A stretch of DNA of 14,998 nucleotides from Sphingobacteriaceae bacterium (lineage in GTDB: Bacteria; Bacteroidota; Bacteroidia; B-17B0; Aurantibacillaceae). Below are positions 14,138 to 14,998 of this stretch, in pieces. Each line of letters starts with the position of its first letter. The first letter of the stretch is position 1. The position numbers and the translations under genes were made by a program. Location of the stretch: contig JAHEYE010000059.1 of assembly GCA_023251695.1 (NCBI GenBank), positions 490 to 15,487 on the forward strand, written 5' to 3'. The notes under the pieces are model-generated. The model saw nothing but the letters and a program-made list of their open reading frames with translations. It had not been told where the DNA came from and ran no database searches.

Positions 14138-14929
14138 ATGCGTAATACTGTTTTGATATTTTTAATGGTTTTTGGCTCAGAAGTTCTCTCCCAGCCATTA
14201 GTAATTGCTCATAGGGGTGCTAGTGCTTATAAGCCTGAAAACACCATTTCTGCATTTGAAGAAGCCATTAAAATGAAGACGGATTATATCGAAACCGATG
14301 TGCACCAGACCAAAGACGGGATTGTTGTGATTATGCATGATTTTTCTGTTTCCCGTACCTGCAACCAGCCAAAAAATTTAAAGCGTGAAATAAAAGATCT
14401 GAACTATTCAGAGTTCTCATCTTTAAAAATAAAAGGTAGCGGCGAACATCCGCCAAGTCTGGATTCAGCTATAAAATTCATTAACGGCCGCTGTAAATTA
14501 TTGATAGAAATAAAAAAAGGTAGTGACTATTATCCAGGCATTGAAAGCAATATTTTAGCAATAATAAAAGCAAACAATGCAGAGAATTGGGTGGATATTA
14601 TTCACTCTTTCGATAAGCAAGCGCTTCTGAATTTACAACAACAAAAAACAGGTGCTAAACTTCAGAAACTGATTGTGTTTAAATTTCCTTTAGCCAGTTT
14701 TACATTCTCGAAAAAAGGGGAAAAAGACGATTTTTCGTCGTGGCAGGGGGTGAATATCCAGCGTCATTTTGCGAATAAACGCATTATAAAAAAGCTGCAT
14801 TCACAGAACAAAACGGTATTTGTTTGGACAGTAAATAAAAAGCGGAAAATGAAGAAATTAGTGCGCTATGGGGCTGACGGGATCATTACTAATAAGCCCG
14901 ATGTGGCAAGGAGTGTAATAAAAAAATAG
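14138..14929 (+). CDS. Secreted glycerophosphodiester phosphodiesterase family protein
   Basis: GDPD enzymes hydrolyse glycerophosphodiesters from phospholipid breakdown to glycerol-3-phosphate and an alcohol. The 263-residue protein has a signal peptide of about 18 residues (ending VLSQ), so it probably acts in the periplasm. The TIM-barrel catalytic set is complete: H25-R26 in IAHRGASAYKPENT, E52 and D54 in IETDVHQTKDG, H67 in VVIMHD, and E124 in LLIEIKKG. The C-terminal FVWTVNKKRKMKKLVRYGAD and GIITNKPD segments are typical of the family. It is divergent from dapD. After the stop, 14930-14998 holds no recognisable feature. Confidence 0.92.
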   Translation: MRNTVLIFLMVFGSEVLSQPLVIAHRGASAYKPENTISAFEEAIKMKTDYIETDVHQTKDGIVVIMHDFSVSRTCNQPKNLKREIKDLNYSEFSSLKIKGSGEHPPSLDSAIKFINGRCKLLIEIKKGSDYYPGIESNILAIIKANNAENWVDIIHSFDKQALLNLQQQKTGAKLQKLIVFKFPLASFTFSKKGEKDDFSSWQGVNIQRHFANKRIIKKLHSQNKTVFVWTVNKKRKMKKLVRYGADGIITNKPDVARSVIKK

Positions 14930-14998
14930 TGTCTTTGACTTAAAAGCATACCCAAATCTATCTTTAATATTGTTTTTGATCCCTAATTGGAGCAAATT

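Overview
The window looks like an ordinary chromosomal segment from a member of the Bacteroidota (Flavobacteriales or a neighbouring order). The evidence is low GC, no clear Shine-Dalgarno sequences, TAnnTTTG-type promoter boxes, a TPR/PD40 envelope protein, a bacillithiol gene (bshC), and a coiled-coil gene - zapA - rny block that I recall as conserved in this phylum. No phage, insertion sequence, tRNA, rRNA or CRISPR array is visible.

Layout. 1-3303 (minus): a tight operon of TPR/PD40 envelope protein, uracil phosphoribosyltransferase (upp) and bacillithiol synthase BshC, which runs off the left edge. 3401-5603 (plus): a small DgkA-family lipid kinase, a uridine-phosphorylase-like enzyme, then a SirB1-family protein preceded by its own promoter-like box next to a perfect 14-bp palindrome. 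5604-5715: a convergent intergenic region with three palindromes, resembling a REP/BIME-type element and probably a bidirectional terminator. 5716-7511 (minus): a translationally coupled DegT-family sugar aminotransferase and small PglC-like phosphoglycosyl transferase, likely feeding a lipid-linked glycan. 7748-12297 (plus): a 724-residue coiled-coil protein, ZapA, a hairpin/terminator region that may encode a 6S-like RNA, RNase Y, and a chagasin-like lipoprotein. 12307-14088 (minus): DapD (lysine/diaminopimelate synthesis) followed by a GT9 heptosyltransferase-like enzyme. 14138-14929 (plus): a secreted glycerophosphodiester phosphodiesterase.

How the genes fit together. Most are housekeeping or envelope functions: pyrimidine salvage (udp, upp), thiol redox (bshC), lipid recycling (DgkA-like, GDPD), glycan assembly (aminotransferase, PGT, GT9), peptidoglycan precursor supply (dapD), division-ring assembly (coiled-coil protein, ZapA) and mRNA turnover (RNase Y). 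The most unusual item is the coiled-coil gene. It ends in a short tail that I recall from much smaller ZapB-like proteins next to zapA in this phylum, but carries about 700 extra residues, including nine consecutive 22-residue repeats that imply hendecad (11-residue) coiled-coil geometry. The zapA-rny intergenic RNA candidate and the palindromic element at 5625-5711 are the next most interesting.
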